Of a stretch of 36,059 bases of DNA, positions 13,733-23,800 are shown piece by piece. Position 1 is the stretch's first letter. The number at the start of each line of letters is the position of its first letter. A program made the translations under genes and the position numbers. Below the pieces are notes generated by a model. It had not been told where the DNA came from, did no database searches, and saw only the letters and a list, made by a program, of their open reading frames with translations. Source of the DNA: Imperialibacter sp965651695. GTDB taxonomy: Bacteria; Bacteroidota; Bacteroidia; Cytophagales; Cyclobacteriaceae. Location of the stretch: assembly GCA_965651695.1 (NCBI GenBank), contig CBFGTI010000041.1:1-36059 (forward strand), read 5' to 3'.

Positions 13733-16700
13733 TTGAAGGTTTCAGAGTTTCTTTCATTATATAAACACGACGGCTTCGTAAAGTCGCTGGCCGAAAGTAT
13801 TGCACAACCAGCTGGAAGTCCGACTGGAAGTCCGGCTGCTAATGGGCTTCAGGTAAAAGGATTGGTTGGTAGCCTCGATGCGGTAGTACCTGCGGCCGTA
13901 TTTGCGATGGACAAGCGCTGCCACCTGTTTATTTTGCACGAAAAAGAGGAGGCAGCTTATTTCTTTAACGACCTTCAAAACCTATTCGGACAAAAAGAGG
14001 TACTTTTTTTTCCAACCTCGTACAAAAGACCCTACCAGTTCGACGAAACTGAGAACGCAAATATTCTGCAGCGGGCTGAGGTGCTCAACCGGATCAACAA
14101 CCGAAGCGGGAATGGCGAACTGATTGTTACCTATCCCGAGGCCCTTACGGAAAAAGTAATCAACAAGCGGTCGCTAACCGACAATACCTTCAATGCCAAA
14201 GTAGGCGACAAGGTAGACGTAGATTTCATCGCTGAACTGCTGATGACCTACGATTTTGAACGGACGGATTTCGTTTACGAAGCGGGGCAATACGCAGTGC
14301 GGGGAGGCATTATCGATATCTACTCCTACGCCGCAGACCTTCCCTTCAGAATGGAGCTGTTTGGCGACGAAATTGAAAGCATAAGAGCATTCGACCCGGC
14401 TACACAGCTGTCGCAGGAAAATCTGAAATCCATCAGCATCATTCCCAACGTACAAACTCGGCTGCTACAGGAGCAACGGCAGTCGTTCCTCGACTTTATA
14501 CCAAAAGAATCGCGGATTTGGGTGAAGGATCTTCAGCTGGTGTACGATCAGCTCGATAGCTACTTCGAAAAGGCCACCGCAAGTTTCGCCTCGCTGATGC
14601 AGGAAAGCGGCAACACACGCATTGTGCTCAGCCCATCCGATCTTTTTGAAAATGCCGAAAGCTTCAAAAAAAATGTAGGCAGGTTTCCGCTGATAGAGTT
14701 TGGCAACAGGTTTTACCTGGCCAACGCCAGCGTTTTCCAGTACCAGGCCGAGCCGCAGCCCCCTTTTCATAAAAATTTCGAATTGATGGTGGAGAACCTG
14801 AACCACCGTCAGCTGCAGGGCTTTTCCTTATTTATTGCGGCCGAATCGGAAAAACAAATAGAACGGCTGAACACAATTTTCGAAGAGCACGATTCGATGC
14901 TGCAGGTTGAGGGCATTGTTGCCGGCCTCAGAGAGGGTTTTGTAGATAAAAACCTTAAGCTGCTGTGCTATACCGACCACCAGCTGTTCGATAGGTTTCA
15001 CCGCTACAAAACCAGAGAGAAGCACTCCAAATCAAAAGCGCTTACACTTAAAGAGCTGAAGTCGCTGCAGCCGGGCGACTATGTGGTGCATATCGACTAC
15101 GGCGTGGGCCGCTTTGCCGGGTTAGACTCTGTAGACGTGGGCGGCAAAAAGCAGGAAGCGCTAAGGATTGTGTATCGCGACAACGACCTGCTGTATGTAA
15201 GCGTGCACTCCCTTCACAAAATATCCAAATATGCTGGCAAAGAAGGCATGCCGCCGCCGATTAACAAACTAGGCTCGCAGGACTGGGACATCAAGAAAAA
15301 GAAGGTAAAAAAGAAAGTAAAAGACATTGCCAAAGACCTTATAAGCCTTTACGCCAAAAGAAAAGCTGCTCCCGGTTTTGCTTTCCCTCCCGACAACTTT
15401 TTGCAGGCAGAGCTCGAAAGCTCGTTCATATACCAGGACACCCCCGACCAGGCTACTGCTACTGCCGACGTGAAAAAAGACATGGAGCAAGCGCATCCTA
15501 TGGACCGCCTCGTGTGTGGCGACGTTGGGTTTGGTAAAACAGAAGTGGCTATACGGGCTGCATTTAAAGCCGCCAGCACAGGCAAGCAGGTGGCCGTGCT
15601 TGTGCCCACCACTATTTTGGCCATGCAGCACTTTCGCACCTTTAAGGAGCGCCTTGCCGGATTCCCCCTCGAAATAGATTATATCAACCGCTTCCGCACC
15701 TCCAAAGAAATAAAGGAAATACTCGACAAAGTGAAATCCGGAAAAATCGACATCCTTATTGGTACGCATCGTATTGTTAACAAAGACGTGGATTTCAAAA
15801 ACCTCGGGTTGCTGATTATTGATGAAGAGCAAAAATTTGGGGTAAAAATTAAGGAGAAGCTAAAGGAAACCAAAGTAAACGTGGATACCCTCACGCTCAC
15901 TGCCACGCCCATTCCAAGAACGCTTCATTTTTCGCTGATGGGAGCCCGCGACTTGAGCATAATAGCCACACCACCACCCAACAGGCAGCCTGTAACTACC
16001 GAACTACACGATTTCAACGAAAGTGTTATCAGAGATGCTATCAGTTTTGAACTGCGGAGAGGTGGCCAGGTATTTTTTGTGCATAACCGGGTGCAGGACA
16101 TAGAGCAAATAGCCAATGTGGTGCTGAAGCTCGTACCTGAGGCCCGCATTGGTATAGCCCATGGCCAGATGGATGGTGCAAAGCTCGAAAAGGTGATGAT
16201 GAAATTTATTGAAGGTGAATATGATGTACTTGTTTCCACCAACATTATTGAAAGCGGGCTGGATATACCCAATGCTAACACCATCATCATCAACCGGGCG
16301 CATATGTTCGGGCTGTCGGACCTTCACCAGATGCGGGGCCGAGTAGGCCGGTCCAATAAAAAAGCATTCTGCTACCTGCTGTCGGGGCCATCGTCGGGCC
16401 TGACGCCCGAGGCTCGTAAAAGGCTGCTTACGCTGGAGGAGTTTTCTGAGCTCGGCGACGGGTTCAAGGTAGCCATGCGCGACCTCGACATAAGAGGCGC
16501 GGGCAACCTTTTGGGCGGCGAGCAAAGTGGCTTTGTAAACGACCTCGGTTTCGACATGTATCATAAAATACTTGATGAAGCCATCCAGGAGTTGAAAGAA
16601 GAAGAGTTCAGGGACCTCTTTGCCGACGAAATGAAAAATGCGTTTGAAGCGGTGGCCAAAGACTGTGTAATTGAAACAGACCTCGAAATCCTTATTCCTG

Positions 16701-17131
16701 AAAGCTATGTAAGCAGCATTACCGAGCGGTTGAGTCTTTATTCGCAGCTCGATAACATTGAAGCAGAGCCCGAACTGGAAAAATTCAGACAGGATATAAA
16801 AGACAGGTTTGGGCCCATACCACCTGAGGTAGAAGAGCTCGTAAAAACCGTACGATTGAGGTGGCTTGCGAAAAATGCCGGTATAGAGAAACTCATTCTG
16901 AAAAACGAGACCCTGAAGTGCTATTTCGTGTCGGGCGAAAATGAGAAGTATTTCAAATCAGCTACCTTTGGCAAAATAATTGAATATGTGCAGAAACATC
17001 CTAAAATTTGCAAGATGAAGGAGCACAAGGGCAAATTGGTAATGAGCCTGGAGCCGGTAAAGAATATAGACGTGGCCCTGAGCCATTTGGGCAACCTTGT
17101 GCCTCAAAAAGAACTAACTGTTGTACAATAA
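13733..17131 (+). CDS. mfd: Transcription-repair coupling factor Mfd
   Basis: The protein is 1132 residues, the usual length. It removes RNA polymerase stalled at DNA damage and recruits UvrA. Visible domains are: the UvrB-like N-terminal region (about 1-330); the RNA-polymerase-interacting CarD-like domain (about 440-510, LQPGDYVVHIDYGVGRFAGL); the superfamily 2 helicase with Walker A GDVGFGKTE (about 596), DEEQ, TATPIPRTLHFSLMGARDLS, and STNIIESGLDIPNANTIIINRA with QMRGRVGRS; and the TRCF domain (about 985-1085). The start is a TTG at 13733; the frame closes at 13715-13717 and MKVSEFLSLYKHD fits the family N-terminus, so no ATG start is available. A 12-base in-frame tandem repeat at 13812-13835 gives GSPTGSP. 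Confidence 0.95.
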   Translation: MKVSEFLSLYKHDGFVKSLAESIAQPAGSPTGSPAANGLQVKGLVGSLDAVVPAAVFAMDKRCHLFILHEKEEAAYFFNDLQNLFGQKEVLFFPTSYKRPYQFDETENANILQRAEVLNRINNRSGNGELIVTYPEALTEKVINKRSLTDNTFNAKVGDKVDVDFIAELLMTYDFERTDFVYEAGQYAVRGGIIDIYSYAADLPFRMELFGDEIESIRAFDPATQLSQENLKSISIIPNVQTRLLQEQRQSFLDFIPKESRIWVKDLQLVYDQLDSYFEKATASFASLMQESGNTRIVLSPSDLFENAESFKKNVGRFPLIEFGNRFYLANASVFQYQAEPQPPFHKNFELMVENLNHRQLQGFSLFIAAESEKQIERLNTIFEEHDSMLQVEGIVAGLREGFVDKNLKLLCYTDHQLFDRFHRYKTREKHSKSKALTLKELKSLQPGDYVVHIDYGVGRFAGLDSVDVGGKKQEALRIVYRDNDLLYVSVHSLHKISKYAGKEGMPPPINKLGSQDWDIKKKKVKKKVKDIAKDLISLYAKRKAAPGFAFPPDNFLQAELESSFIYQDTPDQATATADVKKDMEQAHPMDRLVCGDVGFGKTEVAIRAAFKAASTGKQVAVLVPTTILAMQHFRTFKERLAGFPLEIDYINRFRTSKEIKEILDKVKSGKIDILIGTHRIVNKDVDFKNLGLLIIDEEQKFGVKIKEKLKETKVNVDTLTLTATPIPRTLHFSLMGARDLSIIATPPPNRQPVTTELHDFNESVIRDAISFELRRGGQVFFVHNRVQDIEQIANVVLKLVPEARIGIAHGQMDGAKLEKVMMKFIEGEYDVLVSTNIIESGLDIPNANTIIINRAHMFGLSDLHQMRGRVGRSNKKAFCYLLSGPSSGLTPEARKRLLTLEEFSELGDGFKVAMRDLDIRGAGNLLGGEQSGFVNDLGFDMYHKILDEAIQELKEEEFRDLFADEMKNAFEAVAKDCVIETDLEILIPESYVSSITERLSLYSQLDNIEAEPELEKFRQDIKDRFGPIPPEVEELVKTVRLRWLAKNAGIEKLILKNETLKCYFVSGENEKYFKSATFGKIIEYVQKHPKICKMKEHKGKLVMSLEPVKNIDVALSHLGNLVPQKELTVVQ

Positions 17132-17182
17132 TTCCGCCGGGATCCCATTATTATTTTTTATGCCTATATTGGATCTCCTTTT

Positions 17183-17213
17183 TTTGAAAAATTATTATTA
17201 TAATTGAAATTTG
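17183..17213 (+). promoter_or_regulatory. Putative Bacteroidota-type promoter of gldJ
   Basis: TTTG at 17183-17186 and GAAATTTG at 17206-17213 (one mismatch to TAnnTTTG) are separated by 19 bases, the expected spacing for the primary sigma factor of this phylum. It lies about 70 bases before the gldJ start. Confidence 0.4.
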
Positions 17214-17281
17214 TGTTGGATCTTTATTAAAATATGACCGATCTGACCTACATTAGCTTTTTAAGTTCAAACAAACAGGTT

Positions 17282-18484
17282 ATGAAAAAATTTGTTAACG
17301 TGTTATGTGCATCAGCGCTCGCTGTTGGTGTGTCTGCATTCCTGGGTGGGTGCGGATCCGGAACACCAACCAGCAGTAATCCTGGTAGCATCAGCTCAGT
17401 AACCGGCATCGAATACAACGAAGAAGGCGGTTTTCAGGTAAGCGACTACGCTGGCCAGCCTGAAGGACCCAACCTTATTTTCATTGAAGGTGGCCGTACC
17501 GTTCTGGGTTCTTTCGAAGAAGATTTGATGAACCGCAAGGACAATGTCGAAAGAACTGTGACTGTGTCTTCCTTTTACATGGATGAAACCGAAATAGCCA
17601 ATATCCATTGGCTGGAGTATCTATACTACGTGCGCCTCGACTCTTCCACTGAATTTTACGAATCGGCACTGCCCGATACCACCGTGTGGGCAAGAGATCT
17701 TGCGTACAACGATCCGTACGTTGACCACTACCTTCGCTACCCGGGCTTCCGGTATTACCCGGTGGTGGGTGTTAGCTGGAAGCAGGCCAACGACTACTGT
17801 AGCTGGAGAACCACTGTGGTAAACTCCAAGCTGGCATCAGACGCCGGACTGGAAGATCTTGCACTGGCTGAGGCCGGAAGTGAGCGGATTCCACTCGAAA
17901 GTGGTGTAGTATTACCAAACTACCGACTGCCAACAGAAGCTGAGTGGGAATATGCCGCTCAGGCTCTTATTGGTGTGCAGTGGCTCGATGAAAACCAAAC
18001 CCACCGCAGGCTTTATCCATGGGACGGCCATGCGCTGCGTAATCCTTACGGAAAAAAGATGGGTTACTTCCTTGCCAACTTCAAGAGAGGCCGTGGTGAC
18101 TACGCGGGTATTGCCGGCAAGCTAAACGACGGTGCCATGATCACAACGTATATCTACGACTATCCGCCAAACGAATTCGGCCTGTACAATATGGCTGGCA
18201 ACGTAAACGAGTGGGTATGGGATGTGTACCGCCCCTTGTCTTTCCAGGATTTTGAAGACCTGAACCCCGTTCGTCGCGACGGTTTCCTCGACGACGAGCA
18301 AGGCTACGATACCCAGAACTTCAACTCACTGGTGTCTGACAGGGTAAGGGTTTACAAAGGTGGCTCATGGGCAGACGTTGCTTACTGGATGTCGCCCGGA
18401 ACAAGAAGATACCTTGAAGAGGATTCTTCTACATCTACAATTGGCTTCCGCTGTGCGATGATACGTGCCGGCACCAATTACTAA
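17282..18484 (+). CDS. gldJ: Gliding-motility lipoprotein GldJ-like (SUMF1/FGE-fold)
   Basis: The protein is 400 residues from ATG 17282 (an upstream in-frame ATG at 17234 would spoil the signal peptide). The lipobox is LGGC with cysteine 24. The remainder is a formylglycine-generating-enzyme-type domain: FIEGGRTVLGSFEED, VSSFYMDETEIANIHWLEYLYY, then ALPDTTVWARDLAYNDPYVDHYLRYP, YYPVVGVSWKQANDYCSWRT, YRLPTEAEWEYAA, NMAGNVNEWVWDVY and YKGGSWADVAYWMSPGTRRY. The block with ALPDTxVWxxxLAYNxPYV is typical of GldJ, an outer-membrane lipoprotein needed for gliding and the type 9 secretion motor. GldK is related, so the subtype is likely but not certain. No other gld gene is in the window. Confidence 0.8.
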   Translation: MKKFVNVLCASALAVGVSAFLGGCGSGTPTSSNPGSISSVTGIEYNEEGGFQVSDYAGQPEGPNLIFIEGGRTVLGSFEEDLMNRKDNVERTVTVSSFYMDETEIANIHWLEYLYYVRLDSSTEFYESALPDTTVWARDLAYNDPYVDHYLRYPGFRYYPVVGVSWKQANDYCSWRTTVVNSKLASDAGLEDLALAEAGSERIPLESGVVLPNYRLPTEAEWEYAAQALIGVQWLDENQTHRRLYPWDGHALRNPYGKKMGYFLANFKRGRGDYAGIAGKLNDGAMITTYIYDYPPNEFGLYNMAGNVNEWVWDVYRPLSFQDFEDLNPVRRDGFLDDEQGYDTQNFNSLVSDRVRVYKGGSWADVAYWMSPGTRRYLEEDSSTSTIGFRCAMIRAGTNY

Positions 18485-18503
18485 AAGATATCTGACACGC
18501 ATG

Positions 18504-18530
18504 AAAGGCTCCTTTAACGGGGCCTTTTTT
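18504..18530. terminator. Intrinsic terminator between gldJ and comF
   Basis: AAAGGCTCC (18504-18512) pairs with GGGGCCTTT (18519-18527), one G-T wobble, around the loop TTTAAC, followed by T residues. It lies 20 bases after gldJ and 3 bases from the end of the convergent comF gene, so it may act in both directions. Confidence 0.8.
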
Positions 18531-18532
18531 GT

Positions 18533-19231
18533 TTATGCATAGGCAAGTGTAGCGATGCCCACCTGGTTGGCACCATGCCCGATGAGCGCCGAAGCACAGC
18601 TCGCCAGGGTGGAGCCGGTCGTGAGCACGTCGTCCACTATCAACACATTTTTTTTGACAAGGCCATTGCCTGCGGCCTTAATCTCAAAAATATTCTCCAC
18701 GTTTTCCCACCGTTCTATCCGGCGCTTTCGGGTTTGGGTGGAGGTGTGTCTTATCCTGGCAAGCAGGTCGGTACGCATTTCAATTCCGGTAGTGGCGGTA
18801 AGCCCTTCAGCAATTGCTTCACTTTGGTTGTAGCCTCTTATCTTCAATTTTTTCGGGTGCAGCGGTACAGGCACAAGAAGATCGAACGACGGAACCCTAC
18901 CGTCAGCTATTAATGCTTCACCAAGCCATTTTCCCAACAACACACCCAAATCGTAGTTGTTGCGGTATTTTATCTGGTGAAGAAGTTTTTGGGTGATGCC
19001 GAACTTGTTAAATGGCAAAAATGCTTTTACATAGGTGATGCCCGGTTCATAAACAAACTTATTTTTTAGTAAGTTGTTGTTAATATCTGCTGTGGCAATG
19101 GGCAAATCGTGCCGGCAATAGGTGCATAAATGTTCTTCTCCTTTTACGAGCAGCCGGTTGCATCCCACACAGGTTTCAGGAAAAACCAGCGAGATAAAAT
19201 CATTCCAGAGTTCATTTGCGATATTTACCAT
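18533..19231 (-). CDS. comF: ComF family phosphoribosyltransferase-like protein
   Basis: The protein is 232 residues from ATG 19231; the frame is open to 19285, but this would overlap the start of the divergent gene at 19263. The N-terminus has a zinc finger (C21, C24, C36, C39 in CVGCNRLLV and LCTYC). Next come LLHQIKYRNNYDLGVLLG, LLVPVPLHPKKLKIRGYNQSEAIAEGL and the PRPP-binding loop VLIVDDVLTTGSTL, the classic ComF layout. ComF acts in DNA uptake during natural transformation, helping to pull single-stranded DNA across the inner membrane; the gene is also widespread where competence is unproven. It converges with gldJ at the terminator. Confidence 0.85.
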   Translation of the reverse strand: MVNIANELWNDFISLVFPETCVGCNRLLVKGEEHLCTYCRHDLPIATADINNNLLKNKFVYEPGITYVKAFLPFNKFGITQKLLHQIKYRNNYDLGVLLGKWLGEALIADGRVPSFDLLVPVPLHPKKLKIRGYNQSEAIAEGLTATTGIEMRTDLLARIRHTSTQTRKRRIERWENVENIFEIKAAGNGLVKKNVLIVDDVLTTGSTLASCASALIGHGANQVGIATLAYA

Positions 19232-19262
19232 TTCGTAACAAAACCAATTAAAACAGAAATTA

Positions 19263-19613
19263 ATGAATAAAGTAGAAGAGTTCAATAGCTATCGCAGCAA
19301 GATGAATAAGCGAATTCTTTCATCGGATAATAAAATAATTAAACGCATTTATAACCTCGACACTAACGCATACGCTGAAGGTGCCCTGGATGTAAAAACC
19401 AAAGAGATGATGGGGCTGGCATGTTCTATGGTGCTTCGCTGCGACGACTGTGTGAAATACCACCTGCAGAAATGTTATGAATTGAAATGTTCGGACGACG
19501 AAATGGAAGACATCTTTGGCATAGCCACCCTCATAGGAGGTACCATTGTGATTCCCCACTTGCGAAGGGCGGTAGAGTTTTGGGACGAACTAAAAAGTCA
19601 GGATCATGATTAA
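19263..19613 (+). CDS. Carboxymuconolactone decarboxylase / AhpD-like protein
   Basis: The protein is 116 residues. The AhpD-type redox motif is RCDDCVKYH (C60, C63, H67), in a helical bundle with YAEGALDVKTKEMMGLACSMVL before it and IFGIATLIGGTIVIPHLRRAVEF after it. Proteins with this CxxC...H pattern act as thiol-disulfide relays or peroxidases (AhpD), whereas true decarboxylases lack it, so a redox role is more likely. The stop codon overlaps the start of the next gene (8 bases), and the three genes 19263-20732 form one translationally coupled unit with exonuclease III, which would fit a response to oxidative damage (inference). Confidence 0.8.
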   Translation: MNKVEEFNSYRSKMNKRILSSDNKIIKRIYNLDTNAYAEGALDVKTKEMMGLACSMVLRCDDCVKYHLQKCYELKCSDDEMEDIFGIATLIGGTIVIPHLRRAVEFWDELKSQDHD

Positions 19614-19959
19614 GAAAGACCTTGAGCTTGAAAGGGAGTGGCAGGCGCTTCTCGAAAAACTGGAACATGCTATCGGGAAACGCCCCGCCGACCTCAACGC
19701 AGTATTGTTTTTGATAGGCGTGCAGGAGCTGGGACGGGGAAGGAGAAATTTTACAAAAGAGCAAAAACAAGACTTAATGCATATTGCTATATGCAAGGTT
19801 CTCAGTTTCTCTGGCTTTTACGAGCTGGAGGGCGTGGATGAGGACGGCTGGCCCCACTGGAAGATGATGAAAAAATTACCGCATTTTGACTTGCTTGATC
19901 AGGAAAAGCTGCTGAAAATGCACGTAATAGAATATTTCTCTAAAGAGGTGGTAATATAA
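19606..19959 (+). CDS. Conserved-looking small protein of unknown function
   Basis: The protein is 117 residues with no signal peptide or membrane segment. It is mainly helical, with LEREWQALLEKLEHAIGKRPADLNAVLFLIGVQELG, FTKEQKQDLMHIAICKVLSFSGFYEL and a WPHWKMMKKLPHFDLLDQEKLLKMHVIEYF tail. I do not recognise a named domain. The gene overlaps the preceding AhpD-like gene by 8 bases and shares the single base A of TAATG with the exonuclease III gene that follows, so it is almost certainly translated with them. The tight packing suggests a real, co-functional gene. Role unknown. Confidence 0.75.
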   Translation: MIKKDLELEREWQALLEKLEHAIGKRPADLNAVLFLIGVQELGRGRRNFTKEQKQDLMHIAICKVLSFSGFYELEGVDEDGWPHWKMMKKLPHFDLLDQEKLLKMHVIEYFSKEVVI

Positions 19960-20732
19960 TGAGTACCATTATTAGCTATAATGTAAACGGCATTAGATCG
20001 GCTATTTCGAAAGGATTCACCCGCTGGCTGCAATTGGCCGATCCGGATATTGTTTGCTTACAGGAAGTGAAAGCACACCCATCGCAAATTCCATTGCAGT
20101 TGTTCGAACAGCTCGGCTACCATTGCTACTGGTACCCGGCTGAAAAGAAGGGCTACAGTGGCGTGGCCATACTCTCGAAAAAAAGGCCGAATAACGTAGC
20201 GTATGGTTCCGGGTTCGATCAGTCGGATGCGGAAGGCCGGGTAATTCGTGCCGATTTCGATAATTTTTCGGTAATGAGCGTTTACATACCGTCGGGTTCT
20301 TCAGGCGATTTACGACAAGCCTATAAAATGGTTTGGCTGGAAGAATTTGCCGATTACATCTCAAGCCTGAAAAAACAATACGGTAGTCTTGTTATTTCGG
20401 GCGACTACAACATCTGCCACCAGGCTATCGATATCCATGACCCGGTCCGAAACCAAAAATACTCCGGGTTTTTGCCCGAGGAACGGGAATGGATCGGCCG
20501 TTTTATCGACAGTGGGTTTGTGGATACATTCAGGCACGTGAACAAAGAACCTCACCACTACTCGTGGTGGACATACAGGGCCAACGCGAGGGCCAATAAC
20601 AAGGGTTGGCGTATCGACTATCACATGGCAAGTGAGCCAATGCGCCACCAGATCGAAGGGGCGGCCATACTGCCGGATGTGATTCACTCCGACCACTGCC
20701 CGGTGCTTCTGAGGTTGAAAGCTCAAAATTAG
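19959..20732 (+). CDS. xth: Exodeoxyribonuclease III (AP endonuclease)
   Basis: The protein is 257 residues, the usual length for ExoIII/ExoA. It nicks DNA at abasic sites and trims blocked 3' ends in base-excision repair. The active-site motifs are all present: SYNVNGIRSAI, CLQEVKA (metal-binding glutamate), VYIPSG, SGDYNICHQAIDI (aspartate and asparagine), IDYHMAS and SDHCPV (catalytic Asp-His). The start ATG overlaps the previous stop (TAATG). It is the last gene of the AhpD-like / unknown / xth unit. No terminator hairpin is visible in the 109 bases before the next gene. Confidence 0.95.
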   Translation: MSTIISYNVNGIRSAISKGFTRWLQLADPDIVCLQEVKAHPSQIPLQLFEQLGYHCYWYPAEKKGYSGVAILSKKRPNNVAYGSGFDQSDAEGRVIRADFDNFSVMSVYIPSGSSGDLRQAYKMVWLEEFADYISSLKKQYGSLVISGDYNICHQAIDIHDPVRNQKYSGFLPEEREWIGRFIDSGFVDTFRHVNKEPHHYSWWTYRANARANNKGWRIDYHMASEPMRHQIEGAAILPDVIHSDHCPVLLRLKAQN

Positions 20733-20841
20733 GGGCACTCTGCTGTGGCGATAAAGAAATTGCAAGATTTTAACTACATTCTTTTCACGATATTCGTTAT
20801 AGCACAGAAGAGGGCCAACACATGAAACGAAGGAGAGAGTT

Positions 20842-23800
20842 ATGAAAACATCATTCAACGCAATCAAAAGTGAGCTGGTTGCCTACAAAAAGAAGTACTA
20901 CACAGACCGCCTGGTAAGGGGCATTCTTTATCTTTTACTTCTGGGGGCCACCATGTTCCTGGCTTTTACACTTCTCGAATTCAACTTCAGGTTTGGTAGC
21001 TTCATCAGGGCCTTTTTACTGTTCACATTTATCATTTTCATACTGGTGTTTACTACCTACTGGGTTATAAGGCCGCTTTGGGAGATTGTACGGGGTGGTA
21101 AAAATTTAAGCGACGTAGCAGCAGCACGGCAGATCGGAAGCTTCTTTCCGGAGGTAAACGACAAGCTGCTGAATGTACTACAGCTTCAGACCATGACAGA
21201 AGCAGACCAAAGCTTGCTTATGGCAAGTATCGATCAGAAAAGTAAGGAGCTTTCTACGGTTAAATTTGCCAACGCAATTAGGCTGGAGAGCAACACCAAA
21301 TACCTGAAATACCTGGCGGCCCCGGTAAGTATAATTATCATTCTCTTATTGCTTGTACCTCAGCTATTTACAGAAAGCACTGCGCGGATTGTGCAGTACA
21401 ACAAGGCGTTTACACCGCCGCCTCCTTTTACTTTTGAGTTGGTAAACGAATCGCTCGAGGGATTTAGAAATGAAGATTTTACGGTAAAACTCAAGATAGA
21501 AGGCAAAACGGTGCCCGACAATGTATACCTCGAAACAAATAGCCGGCGGATAAAGCTGGCCGAAAACAGCGATGGCGTGTATGAGTTCACTTTTCCGAAA
21601 ATGCTTGTGAAGACGCAATTCCGGTTTGATGCTGCCGGTTATACAAGTCCCACATACGAAATAACGCTTCACAACCGACCCCTCCTTAAGAACTTCAACG
21701 TCTTTCTTGACTTTCCTGCCTACACCCAAAAAGAAGATATACTACTCGAAAATGTAGGTAATGTAGAGGTGCCCGAGGGAAGCAATGTGCTATGGCAATT
21801 TAATACCAGCGAAACCGACAGTCTTTGGTTGAGTTTTGAGGGCGACAAAAGGGTATATCCGGAGAGTGGCAGCGACGAACAGATATTTGAGGTGAAAAAG
21901 ACTTTTTTCGATCCGCAATTTTACGAAGTGAACCTGGCCAACGTGCACAGCACCAACAAAGACAGAATCAGGTACCGGATAGACGTGGTTAAAGACAAAG
22001 CACCGTCAATAAACACGGAGGTGTTTCAAGACACAACCTTGTTCAGCTTTATCGTTCTGGGTGGTTCTATAAGCGACGACCACGGGCTTACCGATCTGAG
22101 TATCTACTACCAGAGCCAAAACGGTAAGGAAGAAAACAACTTCACCCGCATAAAACTTCCCATCGACAAAAAGCAGGCATCGCAGGGCTTTTACCACCAA
22201 TGGAGAATCGACAGCATGAACCTGACGGAAGGCCAAACGTTGGCCTATTACCTGGAGGTAACCGACAACGATCAGGTAAACGGCCACAAGGCTACTAAAA
22301 CCGGCCTTTACTATTTGAAAGTTCCATCCAGGAAAGAAATGAAGGAAGCGGTAGACAAGGAAGCAAAAGGGGCGGAGAAGCAGATTGATAAGTCGATTGA
22401 TAACGCGAAGGAAATTCAGAGCCAGATAAAAGACATTGAAAACCGCCTGAAGACAAAAAAACAAATGGATTGGCAGGACGAAAAGCTGATTCAGGACTTA
22501 CTGGAGAAAAAAGACAAGCTCAGCCAGGACATCGAAGACCTGAAACAGAAAAATGAAGCCTTGAACGAAAAGCGGGAGCGATTTTCGCAGCCGAGCGAAA
22601 AAATGAAAGAGAAAATGCAAAAGCTGCAGTCTCTGATGGATGAGTTATTGGATGAAGAAACAAAAAAGCTCTATGAGGAGTTGAAAAAGTTGCTGGAAGA
22701 CAAGAGCCAGCTTAACGAAGTCCAGAACATGATGGAGCAAATAAGCGACAAAGAAGAAAACCTGGAAAAGGAGTTGGAGAGGGCGCTTGAGCTATTTAAT
22801 AAAATGAAGTTTGACTTCAAGCTGGAGGAGGTTGTGCAGGACATCCGCGATGTACAGGAAAAGCAAGAGGAGCTAAGCGAAAAAACCGGTGATAAGGAGC
22901 AGTCGGAGGAAGAGCTGATAGAACAGCAGCAGGAATTACAGAACGAAATGGAGCAACTTCAGGAAGAAATGAAGGAACTGAACGAGCTTAATCAGGAAAT
23001 GAAGAATCCGGAGTCGATGCCGGATGTATCGGAAGAGCAAAAGGAGATAGAGAAAAACCAGCAAGAGTCGATAGAGAACCTGCAAAACAATAAACGGAAG
23101 AAGGCTGCCGAAAACCAGCAGAAGGGTGCCCAGCAGATGAAACAAATGGGCGACAAAATGCAGCAGATGCAGAGCAATATGGAAATGACCATGCTGCAGG
23201 AAAACCTCGACAACCTCCGGGACATTGTGGACAACCTGGTAAAGCTATCTTTTGAGCAGGAAGACCTGATGAACGACTTTAAAGAAGTGAACCAGAGCGA
23301 CCCCAGGTTTCTGGAACTTTCGCAGCATCAGCTCAAGCTTAAAGACGACGCTCAAATTGTGAAAGACAGCCTGTTGTCGCTGGCAAACAGGGTTTTTCAA
23401 ATTGCTTCGTTCGTTACCCGCGAAGTTTCGGCTATGAACAACTACATGGATGAAAGTCTGGCAGCCTTAAAAGAGCGCAACAAATCACTTTCGATAAGCA
23501 AGCAGCAGTTTACCATGACTTCGATGAACAATCTCGCCCTGCTGCTGGACGACGTACTGCAGCAAATGCAGCAGCAAATGGCAGATGCGATGGGCGCTCC
23601 GCAAAAAGGGAAGCAGGGCCAGAAGCAAAAAATGCCCGGTTTGAGTGATCTGCAAAAAGAGCTAAGCAAGAAAATAAACGACCTCAAAAAAAGCGGAAAG
23701 ACGGGCAGAGAACTGTCGCAAGAATTGGCTAAACTTGCTGCAGAACAGGAAATGATCAGGCGGGAACTTCAGAAGATGGGAGACCAGCTTGAAGGCGGAA

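Noticed and set aside
15269..15832. Minus-strand open frame of 187 codons inside mfd
   Set aside because: It is antisense to the conserved helicase domain of mfd and shows no domain or start signal.
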